From the NCBI RefSeq assembly GCF_006517275.1, contig NZ_CP041191.1:5451001-5515000 (forward strand): 64,000 nucleotides of DNA, read 5' to 3'. The DNA comes from Labrenzia sp. PHM005 (GTDB taxonomy: Bacteria > Pseudomonadota > Alphaproteobacteria > Rhizobiales > Stappiaceae). Position numbers and translations under genes: made by a program. The notes under the pieces were generated by a model that saw nothing but the letters and a program-made list of their open reading frames with translations, had not been told where the DNA came from and did no database searches. Each line of letters opens with the position of its first letter. Position 1 is the first letter of the stretch. Positions 46,172 through 54,860 of this stretch are shown here, piece after piece.

Positions 46172-47344
46172 ATGCAGACCCGCCCAGGCGCACTGATCAG
46201 TGCCCTGATTTTGATCTTTACCCTTCTTGGCGGTCTTTGGCTCACATTGGACGAAGGTGAGCCGCCGGCAACTCTCCTTTTGGACAGACCTGCGACCAGC
46301 GCTCTTGAACGCAAAATCGGGCACTTGATCATGGTCGGTTTCAACGGGACCAAACCTAAGGACCCCGGCGTCAAGGCCGTCTCCGCGCAACTCGCCGATG
46401 GCAAAATCGGCGGTGTGATGCTGCTATCCCGCAATATTCAGACTAGCCGACAGCTTAAAGTCCTTACACAGCATTTGGCACGGCAAAATAAGAGTGTGCC
46501 AGTTTTTATTGCGGTCGATCAGGAAGGCGGGCGTGTTCAGCGCTTAAGCCGCCTGGGCGGTAACGCCTCCTGGCTTTCCGCTGAAAAACTCTCCCGCAAA
46601 ACGGATAACTGTTCTAAAGAGGCCGTCCGCGCCTACTACGACCGCCATGCTCAAGTTCTGCCAGACCATCATATCAATGTGAATTTCGGTCCTGTTGTCG
46701 ATCTCAACCTCAATCCTGATAATCCCGTCATCGGCAAATCAAAAAGAAGCTTCTCCGCAGATCCGGAAACAGTGATCCGCTGCGCAGCTGGCTTCATCAC
46801 AGCCCATCAAGCGCTTGGTGTCGCAACAGCGCTCAAACATTTTCCGGGTCATGGCACGACAACCGTGGACAGCCATCACGGGCTACCAGTCATCGATAGC
46901 ACATGGCGGAAGCAAGAACTCACCCCTTACAAGGCGCTCGCTCAAATGGGGCACGCCGATATGATCATGATGGGTCATCTGGTGCACCAAAGGTTTTCTG
47001 ATGCAGGTACCCTGCCCGCGTCCCTGTCACAGAAGGGTATTCAAGCGGCGCGCACGGCCGCTGGACCAGAAACCGTCCTCATAACCGATGATCTGGAGAT
47101 GACGGCTGTCTCTAAAGATTTTCCGATTGAAGCAGCCGCGCTCAAGGCGCTGGCGGCCGGCAACGATATTGTCCTGTTTTCCAGCTTCGAGCGCTTTGAT
47201 CCGGGATTGGGAGATCGGCTGAATGCGGCCATTGCCGCTGCGGTCAAAGACGGCCGACTTAAGGAGGATCAGATCGACCGGTCAGTCACACGTATAAAAG
47301 CGCTGAAGCGAAAACTCACGCCCCAGCCGCAACCGGCCGGTTGA
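46172..47344 (+). CDS. Beta-N-acetylhexosaminidase, GH3 (NagZ-like, membrane-anchored)
   Basis: A 390-aa protein. It has an N-terminal anchor or signal segment (LISALILIFTLLGGLWLTL) and a GH3 TIM barrel: IGHLIMVGFNG, IAVDQEGGRVQRL, NFGPVVDLNLNP, TALKHFPGHGTTTVDSHHGLP (catalytic His loop) and ITDDLEMTAV with the nucleophile Asp. NagZ-type enzymes remove N-acetylglucosamine in cell-wall recycling; this one appears exported or anchored, unlike cytosolic NagZ. A second chromosomal NagZ is therefore likely. Confidence 0.88.
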   Translation: MQTRPGALISALILIFTLLGGLWLTLDEGEPPATLLLDRPATSALERKIGHLIMVGFNGTKPKDPGVKAVSAQLADGKIGGVMLLSRNIQTSRQLKVLTQHLARQNKSVPVFIAVDQEGGRVQRLSRLGGNASWLSAEKLSRKTDNCSKEAVRAYYDRHAQVLPDHHINVNFGPVVDLNLNPDNPVIGKSKRSFSADPETVIRCAAGFITAHQALGVATALKHFPGHGTTTVDSHHGLPVIDSTWRKQELTPYKALAQMGHADMIMMGHLVHQRFSDAGTLPASLSQKGIQAARTAAGPETVLITDDLEMTAVSKDFPIEAAALKALAAGNDIVLFSSFERFDPGLGDRLNAAIAAAVKDGRLKEDQIDRSVTRIKALKRKLTPQPQPAG

Positions 47345-47436
47345 CATTTGATCCGTTCAAATGACCCAGCTGACCGCGGTTCATTCCAGATAGCCGCACA
47401 GACCTGCCGCTTGGCAAGCGTTCCCCATGCTCCACC

Positions 47437-48231
47437 TTACGGGGTCATGGCCTGCTGCCGCAGCTCTTTCAGCTCAGCCCTGAGCGCTTTGACTTCCTCC
47501 AGGATCTGACCCGTTTCATCGTGGATCGCCTGCCGGTTGGCGTCAGCTTCGGCTTCATGTTCTTCCTGCATGGCCGAAACGATAATCCCGATGAAGAGGT
47601 TCAGAACCGTAAAGGCGGTGCACAGAATGAATGGCACGAAGAACAGCCAAGACAGTGGGTAAACCTCCATCACCGGCCGGACGATGCCCATCGACCAGCT
47701 TTCCAAAGTCATCACCTGGAACAGGGTATAGAGCGACAGACCGATGTCGCCGAACCATTCCGGAAAGGTTGCGCCATAAAGCTTAGTCGCCATCACCGCA
47801 AAGACATAAAACACCAGCGCCATCAGCACCATGATCGAGCCCATGCCGGGTAAGGCAGCAACCAGCCCACCGATGACCCGGCGCAGTGATGGCACCACGG
47901 AAATAAGGCGTAAAGCGCGCAAGATCCGCAAGGAGCGCAAGACCGATAGCGAACCGGACGTTGGCATGACGGCAATGACCACGATGGCAAAGTCGAACAA
48001 GCTCCATGGATCTTTGAAAAAGCGCAGACCATGGGCATAGAGCCGCAGAGCCAGCTCAACGACAAACACCATCAGGATGATTTTATCGAGTGTCAGGAGA
48101 AGCGGACCGGCGACGGCCATGACCGCCGGACTTGTTTCCAGACCCAAGGTCACCGCATTCACGACAATGATGCCGATGATCCAGTATTCCCATTTGCGTG
48201 AGGTTACGAGGGCCTTGACCAGATCCCGCAT
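47437..48231 (-). CDS. Prokaryotic voltage-gated sodium channel (NaChBac/NavAb type)
   Basis: A 264-aa single-repeat channel subunit with six TM segments. The S4 voltage sensor has Arg at 99, 102, 105 and 108 (VLRSLRILRALRLI). The pore-loop selectivity filter reads TLESWSM (residues 175-181), the same as in NavAb. S6 (FTVLNLFIGIIVSAM) runs into a charged, heptad-rich C-terminal coiled coil (about 235-258) expected to make a tetramer. It lets Na+ in on depolarisation, often tied to motility or alkaline/salt tolerance in marine bacteria. Confidence 0.92.
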   Translation of the reverse strand: MRDLVKALVTSRKWEYWIIGIIVVNAVTLGLETSPAVMAVAGPLLLTLDKIILMVFVVELALRLYAHGLRFFKDPWSLFDFAIVVIAVMPTSGSLSVLRSLRILRALRLISVVPSLRRVIGGLVAALPGMGSIMVLMALVFYVFAVMATKLYGATFPEWFGDIGLSLYTLFQVMTLESWSMGIVRPVMEVYPLSWLFFVPFILCTAFTVLNLFIGIIVSAMQEEHEAEADANRQAIHDETGQILEEVKALRAELKELRQQAMTP

Positions 48232-48501
48232 TGTCCGTCCTAAATGTTCTGAAATCGCCTGGTGGCGCTTGCGCCGCGCGGAACATGGCGACTTCTCCGC
48301 TGGGATGCAAGAGTGGGCGTCAACATTTGCCAGGTTTCAAGCCGCTCTTTTTGCACTGGGAGCCGTATTTGCCGTGGAAGGAATTTAGTCTTTCAGACTA
48401 TTAGTTTAAATGCAGACTGCATTCTTTTGACATTTTCTGAATGTTAAAACTCCGCATGAACAATCCCTTTGAACACTCACCAACGCGGAAGAGAAAACAC
48501 T

Positions 48502-49290
48502 GTGGTTAGATGGCGCACTCTTTTATGCGCAGTTTATGTTTTCGCGCTAACGACCGCTCCAAAAGCAGATAATCAGGTGAGGATTTGTTTTGAAAACTGG
48601 CCGCCATATTACGCGATCAATGAAGCCGGTGCTGCCGAAGGGGTTGTGACGGAGCTCATTCGAAACATTCTCCACAATGCTGGACTACACGCAGAATTCT
48701 TCAACAAGCCCCCCATCCGCTGCCAAGCCGAACTGCGCAGTGGAAAAATGGATATGGGGCTGACAGCCGATACCGCCAAAGACGGCATATTGCTCGGCAG
48801 CACAGCGCTGACCCATTGGATTATTGCTGCAGTTGTTCCCGCGAATGCTGAAGAAAAGCGGTTTTCTGGCCTGGACGCCTATCAGGGAAAACGGGCTTTG
48901 CAGATCGCTGGATATGATTACCCTGCGATCATTCGAGATTTCGAACCCCGCTGGAAAATAGAACAGGTGGATTACACCCCCGTTTTGGAGGAGGAGGCGG
49001 CAATCACGCCCTATCGTATGCTGGAATCCGGACGCGCAGATCTGCTGCTAGAAGATCTTTATTGGTCTGAATATGTCATTGAAACATACGATCTGAACCT
49101 CAAGGTCTTACGCCCTGCCGTGGCCGTGGTGCGCGGGTACGCCGGATATGCGCAGCAGCGCCGCGACTTGAAAGACTTGGTCGAACAACACCTTGCCGTC
49201 CTGGCTGCAAACGGCAAACTATCTGAACTCTATCGCGCAACCACCGGCATTTCTTGGGATGTTCTGGACAATCAAAATCCAGCAAATTGA
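48502..49290 (+). CDS. Periplasmic solute-binding protein, family 3 type
   Basis: A 262-aa protein with a signal peptide (RWRTLLCAVYVFALTTAPKA). The bilobed amino-acid-binding fold is recognisable (VRICFENWPPYYAINEAGAAEGVVTELIRNIL, SGKMDMGLTADTAKD, DAYQGKRALQIAGYDY, LLEDLYWSEYVI). No permease or ATPase gene is adjacent, so it is an orphan binder or a sensor component. GTG 48502 has GGAAGAG upstream, better than the TTG at 48469. Confidence 0.75.
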   Translation: MVRWRTLLCAVYVFALTTAPKADNQVRICFENWPPYYAINEAGAAEGVVTELIRNILHNAGLHAEFFNKPPIRCQAELRSGKMDMGLTADTAKDGILLGSTALTHWIIAAVVPANAEEKRFSGLDAYQGKRALQIAGYDYPAIIRDFEPRWKIEQVDYTPVLEEEAAITPYRMLESGRADLLLEDLYWSEYVIETYDLNLKVLRPAVAVVRGYAGYAQQRRDLKDLVEQHLAVLAANGKLSELYRATTGISWDVLDNQNPAN

Positions 49291-49385
49291 ACAAACCCAA
49301 ACGTTTGCGAATTTGCTTCTCGAATTTGATATGATAGATGAAATCAAACAGCGCAGTATTCACCAACTGAGGTGATGTGGCTTGC

Positions 49386-49459
49386 GCGGGTGTAGCTCAA
49401 TGGTAGAGCAGAAGCTTCCCAAGCTTAAGACGGGGGTTCGATTCCCCTCACCCGCTCCA
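49386..49459 (+). tRNA. tRNA-Gly (anticodon CCC)
   Basis: The acceptor stem GCGGGTG/CACCCGC (49386-49392 and 49449-49455) pairs perfectly, with discriminator T and encoded CCA. The D arm is GCTCAATGGTAGAGC, the anticodon loop is TTCCCAA (CCC) and the T arm is GGGGGTTCGATTCCCCT. All arms fold as a standard tRNA. Confidence 0.97.
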
Positions 49460-50075
49460 ATAATTTCAATGACTTAATTAGCTAATGATCATGCGCCTGT
49501 TTTATGGGGAAGCAATTGGCACCCTTTCACGTTCTGCATTTTTGGTGACGAATCTCTATCTTCTTGGGATTGGCAACGGTATTATTTTTCTGTCGACGTC
49601 TCCGACCATTTATTCATAGTATTCGGGATGGTGTTGCTCTCCTCCAAGATAGAAGAGCGCGTCTAGCTCATCGAGCTTCCTCGCGTCATGACACTCCGCT
49701 ATAGCACCATAAATCTCGCGCCCTGCGGGACGGACCTTCGTGCACCCCCCCAAATGTCGACCGTATCGACCATGCGCATCCAAGGGCAGCCATTGCTTTC
49801 GCCTTTCGGATTTGGGCCGCCAATGCTGCGCAACCGTGTCAGATTTTTGTGCTCACTGAAGTTGCTTGATTGTGCAAGTACTTCCTTGCCTCAAGCAGTG
49901 GAAGAACGGTGTCCAAAAGCCGGACCACATAGGTTCGATATTTTTCACGATGCTCGACGTTTTTTTTTGAAGTCAAACTTGTCTCTTGAGTCTGAAGTGA
50001 AAGTGTGTAATTCGAATAATAGAAAAAGTGTCGCATATATGAAATTCATATCCTTAAGAGGGTTTGGGAGTTGAG
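49460..50075. other. Gene-poor region between tRNA-Gly and catabolic cluster
   Basis: 616 bp of mixed composition with an AT-rich end (49940-50040) before the SDR gene. No complete gene, integrase or repeat of the tRNA 3' end is visible. On the minus strand a frame without a start codon (about 49856-49610, ending LGGEQHHPEYYE) may be decayed coding DNA. The SDR operon promoter should lie near 49950-50050. Confidence 0.45.
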
Positions 50076-50846
50076 ATGATTAATCCGATGGATTTGACAG
50101 GCCGCAACATTCTGATCACTGGCGCCGCCCAGGGGATCGGAGAGGCTGTCGCCAGGCTAGCTCATGAACTTGGCGCGCATGTCGTTCTAAATGATTTGCA
50201 GGGGGACAAACTGAAATCGATTGCTGATGATCTCGGCAGCCGGGTGGATGTCTGCGCCGGCTCGGTTTCAGATTATGAGTTCGTCCAGGGAATGGTGAGC
50301 GATGCGGTTGCTCGTAATGGTGCTCTTCATGGCCTTGTCAACAATGCCGGGATTGTACGGGCAGCGATGGCAAAAAACATGACGCCGGAAACCTGGCAGT
50401 CGGTCATCGACATTAATCTAACTGGAGTATTCTACTGTTTACAGGCTGTTGGCCAGCATATGCTGGAGCGTATCGAGGCGGGCGACACCTCTCCGGCGTC
50501 AATCGTTAACATCAGTTCCGATGCGGGACGCCGCGGGACGATCGGTCAGATCAATTATGGCGCCGCAAAATCTGGTGTCATGGGGCTGACAATGAGTTCA
50601 GCCCGCGAATGGTCCCAATTCGGCATTCGCATCAATTCGGTCCTGTTCGGCGTCGTTGAAACGCCGATGACTGAAGTGATCCGCTCCGACAAGTTCCGCG
50701 ATGGTGTGATGGCACAAGTCCCTATGAAGCGATTCTCCACCGCTGCCGAGGTTAGTCAGCCGGTGTGCTTCCTACTTTCTGAGGGAGCCAGCTACATGAC
50801 CGGACAACATGTTTCGGTCAATGGCGGCTACACCATCGGCGTTTGA
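50076..50846 (+). CDS. SDR family oxidoreductase (FabG-like)
   Basis: A 256-aa classical short-chain dehydrogenase. The NAD(P)-binding TGAAQGIGEAVARL motif is at about 13-26, with NNAGIV, catalytic Ser in NISSDAGRRG and YGAAKSG (Tyr-x-x-x-Lys), and it ends SVNGGYTIGV. It probably oxidises a 3-hydroxyacyl-CoA. Start ATG 50076 is set by GGGAG 7 nt upstream. First gene of a seven-gene CoA-thioester operon. Confidence 0.88.
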   Translation: MINPMDLTGRNILITGAAQGIGEAVARLAHELGAHVVLNDLQGDKLKSIADDLGSRVDVCAGSVSDYEFVQGMVSDAVARNGALHGLVNNAGIVRAAMAKNMTPETWQSVIDINLTGVFYCLQAVGQHMLERIEAGDTSPASIVNISSDAGRRGTIGQINYGAAKSGVMGLTMSSAREWSQFGIRINSVLFGVVETPMTEVIRSDKFRDGVMAQVPMKRFSTAAEVSQPVCFLLSEGASYMTGQHVSVNGGYTIGV

Positions 50847-50884
50847 GGACTTTGTTCGAATAACGGAATTTTGGGAGTGGAATT

Positions 50885-52069
50885 ATGACTTTGGGATTCG
50901 CTGAGCCAAGCGGTTATACCGAAGATCAAATGTTGATCCGCGAGAGCATCGCCCGGCTGTGTGAGCCGTTCGATGATCAGTATTGGCTGGATCGCGACAA
51001 CGACGGCCAATTTCCGGATGACTTTTGCGATGCCATCGCCAAAGGCGGCTTTCTGGGTATCGCCATGCCGGAAAAATACGGCGGCTCGGGAATGGGGATC
51101 CTGGAGGCCGCGACCATGGTGCAGGCGATTACCGAAAGCGGTGCCGCCAATGCCGGGTTCGCGTCCATTGCCATCAACATTTTCGGATTGAACCCTGTTG
51201 TGGTGTTTGGCACCGAAGAGCAAAAAAGCCGCTGGTTGCCGGGCATCATCGACCGAACGGACACAGCGTGTTTCGCTGTGACTGAACCAAATACCGGACT
51301 GGACACGACGCGCTTGAAAACCCGTGCTGTCAGAGATGGTAACAAGTGGGTCGTCAATGGCCAAAAGACATGGACGTCGACCGCCCAAAAGGCCAACAAA
51401 ATGCTCCTGATCGCCCGAACGCGCGACGAAAATGAAGTGGAGCGTCCTATTGATGGGCTATCGCTGTTCTATACGGACCTCAACCGGGACAACGTCGAAA
51501 TCCGCGAAATCGCCAAGATGGGCCGCAAATGCGTGGATTCCAATCAGGTGTTCATCGACCAGCTGATGATCCCGCCAGAAGACTTGATCGGGGAAGAAGG
51601 CAAGGGCTTCCGGTATCTCCTGCATGGGCTGAATGCGGAGCGGATTTTGATTGCCGCATCCCTGGTTGGTATCGGGCGGTGCGCCTTGGATAGAGCCGCC
51701 ACATACGCCAATGACCGGCATGTCTTTGGCCGGCCGATCGGAATGAACCAGGGCATTCAGCATCCATTGGCCGAAAGTTGGGCGGAACTGGAAGCTGCCA
51801 ACTTGATGGCATTCCGGGCTGCAGCTGTCTACGACGCCGGCCAGGAATGCGGCAAGGAAGCCAACGCTGCGAAGTATCTTGCTGCGGAAGCCGCTTTCAA
51901 GGCAACCACCAATGCGGTGATGACGCATGGCGGCATGGGGTATGCAAAGGAATTCCATGTCGAACGTTACATGCGCGAGGCGATGATCCACCGGATCGCG
52001 CCTGTCAGCCCGCAACTCATCCTGTGTTATTTGGCCGAGAAAGCGCTTGGCCTTCCCAAATCCTATTGA
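50885..52069 (+). CDS. Acyl-CoA dehydrogenase
   Basis: A 394-aa flavoenzyme of normal length. CFAVTEPNTGLDTTRLKTRAV, VNGQKTWTSTAQKAN and the C-terminal THGGMGYAKEFHVERYMREAMIHRIAPVSPQL are clear. The last stretch differs from the YEG-type catalytic loop of fatty acyl-CoA dehydrogenases, so it may act on branched or dicarboxylic acyl-CoA. It lies between an SDR and a thiolase-like gene. Confidence 0.88.
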   Translation: MTLGFAEPSGYTEDQMLIRESIARLCEPFDDQYWLDRDNDGQFPDDFCDAIAKGGFLGIAMPEKYGGSGMGILEAATMVQAITESGAANAGFASIAINIFGLNPVVVFGTEEQKSRWLPGIIDRTDTACFAVTEPNTGLDTTRLKTRAVRDGNKWVVNGQKTWTSTAQKANKMLLIARTRDENEVERPIDGLSLFYTDLNRDNVEIREIAKMGRKCVDSNQVFIDQLMIPPEDLIGEEGKGFRYLLHGLNAERILIAASLVGIGRCALDRAATYANDRHVFGRPIGMNQGIQHPLAESWAELEAANLMAFRAAAVYDAGQECGKEANAAKYLAAEAAFKATTNAVMTHGGMGYAKEFHVERYMREAMIHRIAPVSPQLILCYLAEKALGLPKSY

Positions 52070-52078
52070 GGAGCACCC

Positions 52079-53251
52079 ATGGCTCGATCAGCCAAAGCCT
52101 ATATTGCAGGCATTTTTGAACACCCTACCCGTAAGGCCGTCGACAAGACCGTGCCCCAGCTTCATGCCGAAGTCGCGCGCGGTGCTCTTGCCGATGCCGG
52201 ATTGAGCAAAGACGATGTCGATGGATACTTCTGCGACAGCTCGGTTCCCGGCCTCGGCGGCATGGGGCTTGCTGAATACATGGGTCTGAATCTCAAATAC
52301 ACGGATACGACCGAAACCGGCGGGTCGTCCTATGTGCTTCATGTCGGCCATGCCATGGAGGCAATAGCCGCTGGAAAATGCAACGTCGCACTGATTACCC
52401 TGGCGGGCCGTCCGAGGGCTGAGGGCTTGCAAAAACTGGGTGCTCGGGCACGCGGGGAAGATGCTCCCGAACGTGGTTTTGAATTGCCATACGGTCCAAT
52501 GGTGACAAACCTTTATGCTATGGCCGCGATGCGGCACATGTATGAGTTTGGCACGACATCGGAGCAACTGGCCTGGGTCAAAGTGGCGGCCAGCCATCAC
52601 GCGCAGCACAATGAACATGCGATGCTGCGGGACGTGGTGACGGTCGAAGACGTAGTAACTTCACCGATGATCGCAGACCCACTCCACAGGCTGGATTGCT
52701 GTGTGATTTCCGATGGCGGCGGTGCACTTGTCGTCGTCAGGCCGGAAATCGCGGCTTCTCTCGGAGACCGCTGCGTCAAGGTTCTGGGACAGGGAGAAGC
52801 GGTCAAACATCTGAATGGCGGCCGTTTCGATTTGACCTACACAGGAGCAGCAGTTTCGGGACCGGTTGCGTTTGGCGAAGCCGGCGTCACCCCGTCAGAC
52901 ATCGACTACGCATCCATATACGACAGTTTCACAATCACGGTTCTGGAGACGATCGAGGACCTCGGCTTTTGTGAAAAGGGCAAAGGCGGGGCGTTCGTTG
53001 CGGATGGAAACCTAATTTCCGGCGTTGGCAAGTTGCCGTTCAACACCGATGGCGGAGGACTTTGCAACAACCACCCGGCCAACCGGGGCGGAATGACCAA
53101 GGTTATCGAGGCGGTGCGCCAATTGCGTGGAGAAGCCCATCCTAAGGTTCAGGTGCCGGACTGCAGGCTCGCATTGGCGCATGGCACCGGCGGACAGATT
53201 TCACAAAGAACAGGCGCAGGCACTGTCATCCTGGGGAGGAACGACGCATGA
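52079..53251 (+). CDS. Thiolase-like protein lacking the nucleophilic Cys (probable retro-aldolase large subunit)
   Basis: A 390-aa SCP2/thiolase-fold protein. Where thiolases have Cys (E-x-x-C-x-S-G), this reads TETGGSSYVLH, and the thiolase His of HDAF is Tyr in SIYDSFTITVLE. Both changes match Ltp2-type enzymes, which with a DUF35 partner cleave beta-hydroxyacyl-CoA by retro-aldol reaction in sterol side-chain degradation. The next gene (4-nt overlap) encodes exactly such a DUF35 protein. Aldolase rather than thiolase activity is therefore inferred. SD GAGGAG precedes the ATG. Confidence 0.82.
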   Translation: MARSAKAYIAGIFEHPTRKAVDKTVPQLHAEVARGALADAGLSKDDVDGYFCDSSVPGLGGMGLAEYMGLNLKYTDTTETGGSSYVLHVGHAMEAIAAGKCNVALITLAGRPRAEGLQKLGARARGEDAPERGFELPYGPMVTNLYAMAAMRHMYEFGTTSEQLAWVKVAASHHAQHNEHAMLRDVVTVEDVVTSPMIADPLHRLDCCVISDGGGALVVVRPEIAASLGDRCVKVLGQGEAVKHLNGGRFDLTYTGAAVSGPVAFGEAGVTPSDIDYASIYDSFTITVLETIEDLGFCEKGKGGAFVADGNLISGVGKLPFNTDGGGLCNNHPANRGGMTKVIEAVRQLRGEAHPKVQVPDCRLALAHGTGGQISQRTGAGTVILGRNDA

Positions 53252-53640
53252 GTGAACGCAGTTATCCTGATCCAGACATCACCATGGAAAGCGAAACCTA
53301 CTGGCAGGCTGCCAATGACGGCAAGCTTCTGGTCAAGCGCTGTGACAGCTGCAACGAAGTCCATTTTTATCCGCGCGCCATTTGCCCGGGCTGCATGTCA
53401 GACAACACGGTCTGGCAAGAGGCGTCCGGGAAAGGCCGCATCTACTCCTATTCGGTCATGCGGCGGGCCGATCCGCCTTATGCGATTGCCTATGTCACCT
53501 TGGAAGAAGGGATTACGATGCTGACAAACATCGTTGATGCCGATTTCAATGCCTTGTCGGTTGATATGCCCGTCGAGGTCACCTTTCGAGACACGGAAGG
53601 CGGGCAAGCGCTGCCGCTGTTCCGCCCGGCGAAGGATTGA
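53248..53640 (+). CDS. DUF35 Zn-ribbon/OB-fold protein (ChsH2-C-like)
   Basis: A 130-aa protein. The rubredoxin-like zinc ribbon has two CxxC pairs (CDSCNEVHFYPRAICPGC), then an OB-fold (GRIYSYSVMRRADPPYAIAYVTLEEGITMLTNIV). Such proteins act as the small partner of thiolase-like or aldolase subunits, positioning the acyl-CoA. The start overlaps the thiolase-like stop (ATGA), which fits a stoichiometric complex. Confidence 0.88.
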   Translation: MSERSYPDPDITMESETYWQAANDGKLLVKRCDSCNEVHFYPRAICPGCMSDNTVWQEASGKGRIYSYSVMRRADPPYAIAYVTLEEGITMLTNIVDADFNALSVDMPVEVTFRDTEGGQALPLFRPAKD

Positions 53641-53643
53641 GTG

Positions 53644-54849
53644 ATGAACCGTCCGCTTGATGGTGTTCGTGTGATTGATCTGACCAACATGCTCATGGCG
53701 CCGTACACGACCCAAATTCTTGGAGATCTTGGCGCTGATGTCATCAAGGTCGAGCCGCCGGAAGGCGACCCGATCCGGAAAATCGGACCGCACAGGTCCG
53801 AAGGCATGGGGCCGATCTTTCTCAACACCAACCGGTCAAAAAGATCCGTCGTCTTGGATTTGAAAACGGACGACGGACACGCAGCGGTCATGGAGCTGAT
53901 CCGCAACGCCGATGTGCTGATCTACAACCGCCGGCCGCAGGTGATGGAACGGCTTGGACTGAGTTATGAAACCGTTCGCGCTGCCAATCCCCGGATCATC
54001 TATTCGGGCATATTCGGCTACGGACAAAATGGCCGCTATGCTGCAAAACCTGCGTTCGACGACCTAATTCAGGGTGCCGCCGGAGTGCCGTCCCTTGCGC
54101 AAATGGCTGGTGCTAGAGTGCCGACCTATTCGCCAGTCGCAGTGGTTGATCGCGGGGTCGGATTATGGGCTGTTGGACAAATCAACGCCGCGCTGTTCCA
54201 TCAACTGCGCACAGGCAAGGGCCAGCGGATCGACATTCCGATGTTCGAAATGATGGCAAGTTTTGTTCTCGGGGAACATTTTTATGGCCGGACATTTGAA
54301 CCTTGCCAAAGTGGATCGGGATATCCCCGCCTGCTTTCGTCTGACCGTCGGCCTTATCAGACCAAAGACGATTATATCTGTGTGATGATCTATACAGACC
54401 GTCATTGGCAGGCTTGGTTCAACGCTCTGAATACACCTGAGGTTTTGGAGAACGATCCACGGTTCGCCTCCATTGCGACCAGAACGGAGAACATTGACTC
54501 CATTTATGCCGAACTTGCGGAGCTGCTGTTGACCCGGACGACAGCAGAATGGCTGGAACTGTTTGAAAAGGCGGACATTCCTGCCATGCCGGTTAACTCT
54601 CCGGATACTCTGATTGATGACCCGCATTTGAAGGATGTCGGGTTCTTCATACAAGTGACGCATCCGAGCGAAGGAAAACTCTGGGACATGGCAGTACCGG
54701 CAGACTGGTCGGAAACCCAGCCTGCGCCGGACAAATATGCGCCCTTGCTGGGTCAACACTCCAAAGAGATCCTGCGTGAGATCGGATTTGACGATACGCG
54801 GATTGAGAAAATGATGCAGGCGGGCGCAACTTCGGCTCCAGCAAATTGA
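53644..54849 (+). CDS. CaiB/BaiF (class III) CoA-transferase
   Basis: A 401-aa family III CoA-transferase. The N-terminus is GVRVIDLTNMLMAPYTTQILGDLGADVIKVEPPEGD; the Asp expected to form the acyl-aspartyl intermediate is in KPAFDDLIQGAAGV (about 140). It moves CoA from a donor acyl-CoA to an incoming acid. Start ATG 53644 (second of GTG-ATG) has AAGGA at good spacing. First of three CaiB/BaiF genes in the cluster. Confidence 0.9.
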   Translation: MNRPLDGVRVIDLTNMLMAPYTTQILGDLGADVIKVEPPEGDPIRKIGPHRSEGMGPIFLNTNRSKRSVVLDLKTDDGHAAVMELIRNADVLIYNRRPQVMERLGLSYETVRAANPRIIYSGIFGYGQNGRYAAKPAFDDLIQGAAGVPSLAQMAGARVPTYSPVAVVDRGVGLWAVGQINAALFHQLRTGKGQRIDIPMFEMMASFVLGEHFYGRTFEPCQSGSGYPRLLSSDRRPYQTKDDYICVMIYTDRHWQAWFNALNTPEVLENDPRFASIATRTENIDSIYAELAELLLTRTTAEWLELFEKADIPAMPVNSPDTLIDDPHLKDVGFFIQVTHPSEGKLWDMAVPADWSETQPAPDKYAPLLGQHSKEILREIGFDDTRIEKMMQAGATSAPAN

Positions 54850-54860
54850 AGAGGACAACA

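Noticed and set aside
49386..49459. Search for att duplication of the tRNA-Gly 3' end
   Set aside because: No second copy of the T-arm/acceptor sequence was seen in the window, so no attachment site is claimed.
49688..50074. 128-aa plus-strand frame before the SDR gene
   Set aside because: No SD, no domain, runs into the SDR ribosome-binding site; treated as intergenic.
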